Source: Ruminococcaceae bacterium UBA1691
GTDB taxonomy: Bacteria; Bacillota; Clostridia; Oscillospirales; Acutalibacteraceae
Assembly: GCA_002320555.1 (NCBI GenBank)
Contig: DCJV01000093.1
Location: forward strand, 1,963 to 7,592
Direction: 5' to 3'
DNA length: 5,630 nucleotides
Of this stretch, positions 5,080 through 5,630 are shown piece by piece. Within the stretch, counting starts at the first letter, position 1, and every line of letters begins with the position of its first letter. Position numbers and translations under genes: made by a program. The notes under the pieces are model-generated. The model made no database searches and was not told the DNA's origin. It saw only the letters and a program-made list of their open reading frames with translations.

Positions 5080-5139
5080 AACAATGAATAAGCATGCGTG
5101 CGGCTTTGCGCATACCTCAATTTTCAGGAGGAATCATCA

Positions 5140-5630
5140 ATGGACAACACAGAGAACAAGAAATTTTATATCACCACGCCGATCTACTATCCGTCGGATA
5201 ATTTGCACATCGGCCACGCTTACTGCTCCGTGATGGCGGATACCATGGCGCGGTATAAACGGATTCAGGGGTACGACGTGATGTTCCTCACCGGCACGGA
5301 CGAGCACGGCCAGAAGATTGAGGAAAAGGCGAAGGCCGCGGGGATCACGCCGAAGCAGTATGTCGACCACGTTGTATCCGGGATCAAAGATCTTTGGAAG
5401 CTGATGGATATTTCCTATGATAAATTTATCCGCACGACGGACGATTATCATGAAAAGGCCGTTCAGAAAATCTTTAAGCAGCTCTATGACCAGGGCGATA
5501 TCTACAAGGGCTCCTATGAGGGCTGGTACTGCACGCCCTGCGAATCCTTCTGGACGGAGACGCAGCTCGTCAACGGCAAGTGCCCGGATTGCGGGCGCGA
5601 GGTCAAGCGCACGTCCGAGGAGGCGTATTT
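5140..5630 (+). CDS. metG: Methionyl-tRNA synthetase, N-terminal part
   Basis: A class I aminoacyl-tRNA synthetase that charges tRNA(Met) with methionine using ATP, in the cytoplasm. The first 163 codons are present and the gene leaves the window at the right edge. The catalytic Rossmann domain starts with FYITTPIYYPSDNLHIGHAY (9-28), which contains the ATP-binding HIGH signature at 23-26. TGTDEHGQKI (51-60) is also highly conserved in MetRS. The inserted zinc-knuckle domain shows C131-x-x-C134 and C148-x-x-C151, the four-cysteine arrangement of one zinc site. The KMSKS loop and the anticodon-binding domain lie beyond the window. AGGAGG (5126-5131) eight bases before the ATG fixes the start. 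It has its own promoter. Confidence 0.97.
   Translation, partial: MDNTENKKFYITTPIYYPSDNLHIGHAYCSVMADTMARYKRIQGYDVMFLTGTDEHGQKIEEKAKAAGITPKQYVDHVVSGIKDLWKLMDISYDKFIRTTDDYHEKAVQKIFKQLYDQGDIYKGSYEGWYCTPCESFWTETQLVNGKCPDCGREVKRTSEEAY

Noticed and set aside
5024..5233. Plus-strand reading frame opening at TTG 5024 with GGGGAGG 13 bases upstream
   Set aside because: It runs through the metG promoter, leader and ribosome binding site, then overlaps the clearly conserved metG coding sequence in another frame. The spacing to its start is long.

Overview
The window looks like chromosomal DNA from a Gram-positive Firmicute, most likely a clostridial gut-type lineage (Oscillospiraceae/Ruminococcaceae-like). 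The pointers are GC-rich coding DNA next to AT-rich sigma-A promoters with near-consensus TATAAT boxes, strong AAGGAGG-type ribosome binding sites, a TTG start, a type III pantothenate kinase and an ECF-type vitamin transporter subunit. The lineage is inferred from style and gene content; no marker gene fixes it.

Layout from left to right. Positions 1-465 (minus) hold the first 155 codons of a membrane-anchored protein that resembles the YiiX/YebB-like permuted NlpC/P60 hydrolases; the rest is outside the window. It is divergent from a short SulP-family permease without a STAS domain (605-1819, plus). A hairpin terminator then leads straight into the promoter of coaX (2022-2816), a type III pantothenate kinase whose leader carries a perfect 11-bp inverted repeat. 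The next gene (2969-3571) has its own strong promoter and encodes an ECF transporter S component best matched to PanT, the pantothenate-binding subunit. A strong intrinsic terminator closes this plus-strand block at about 3710.

Positions 3819-4853 (minus) encode a C45-family (acyl-CoA:6-APA acyltransferase-like) Ntn hydrolase. Its DNA is visibly more AT-rich than its neighbours, so it may be a later arrival. From 5140 to the right edge lies the start of metG, methionyl-tRNA synthetase, read on the plus strand from its own promoter.

Functionally the clearest theme is coenzyme A salvage: PanT would bring pantothenate in with the shared ECF energising module (not encoded here) and CoaX would phosphorylate it, the first committed step to CoA. 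The SulP permease, the C45 hydrolase and metG show no sequence-based link to this pair. No gene-free stretch exceeds 300 bases; the longest, 4854-5139, holds the two divergent promoters of the C45 gene and metG. I saw no tRNA, rRNA, CRISPR array, transposase or insertion-sequence ends. I do not see a clearly new multi-gene system; the most distinctive unexplained elements are the palindrome before coaX and the operator-like repeats over the panT promoter.
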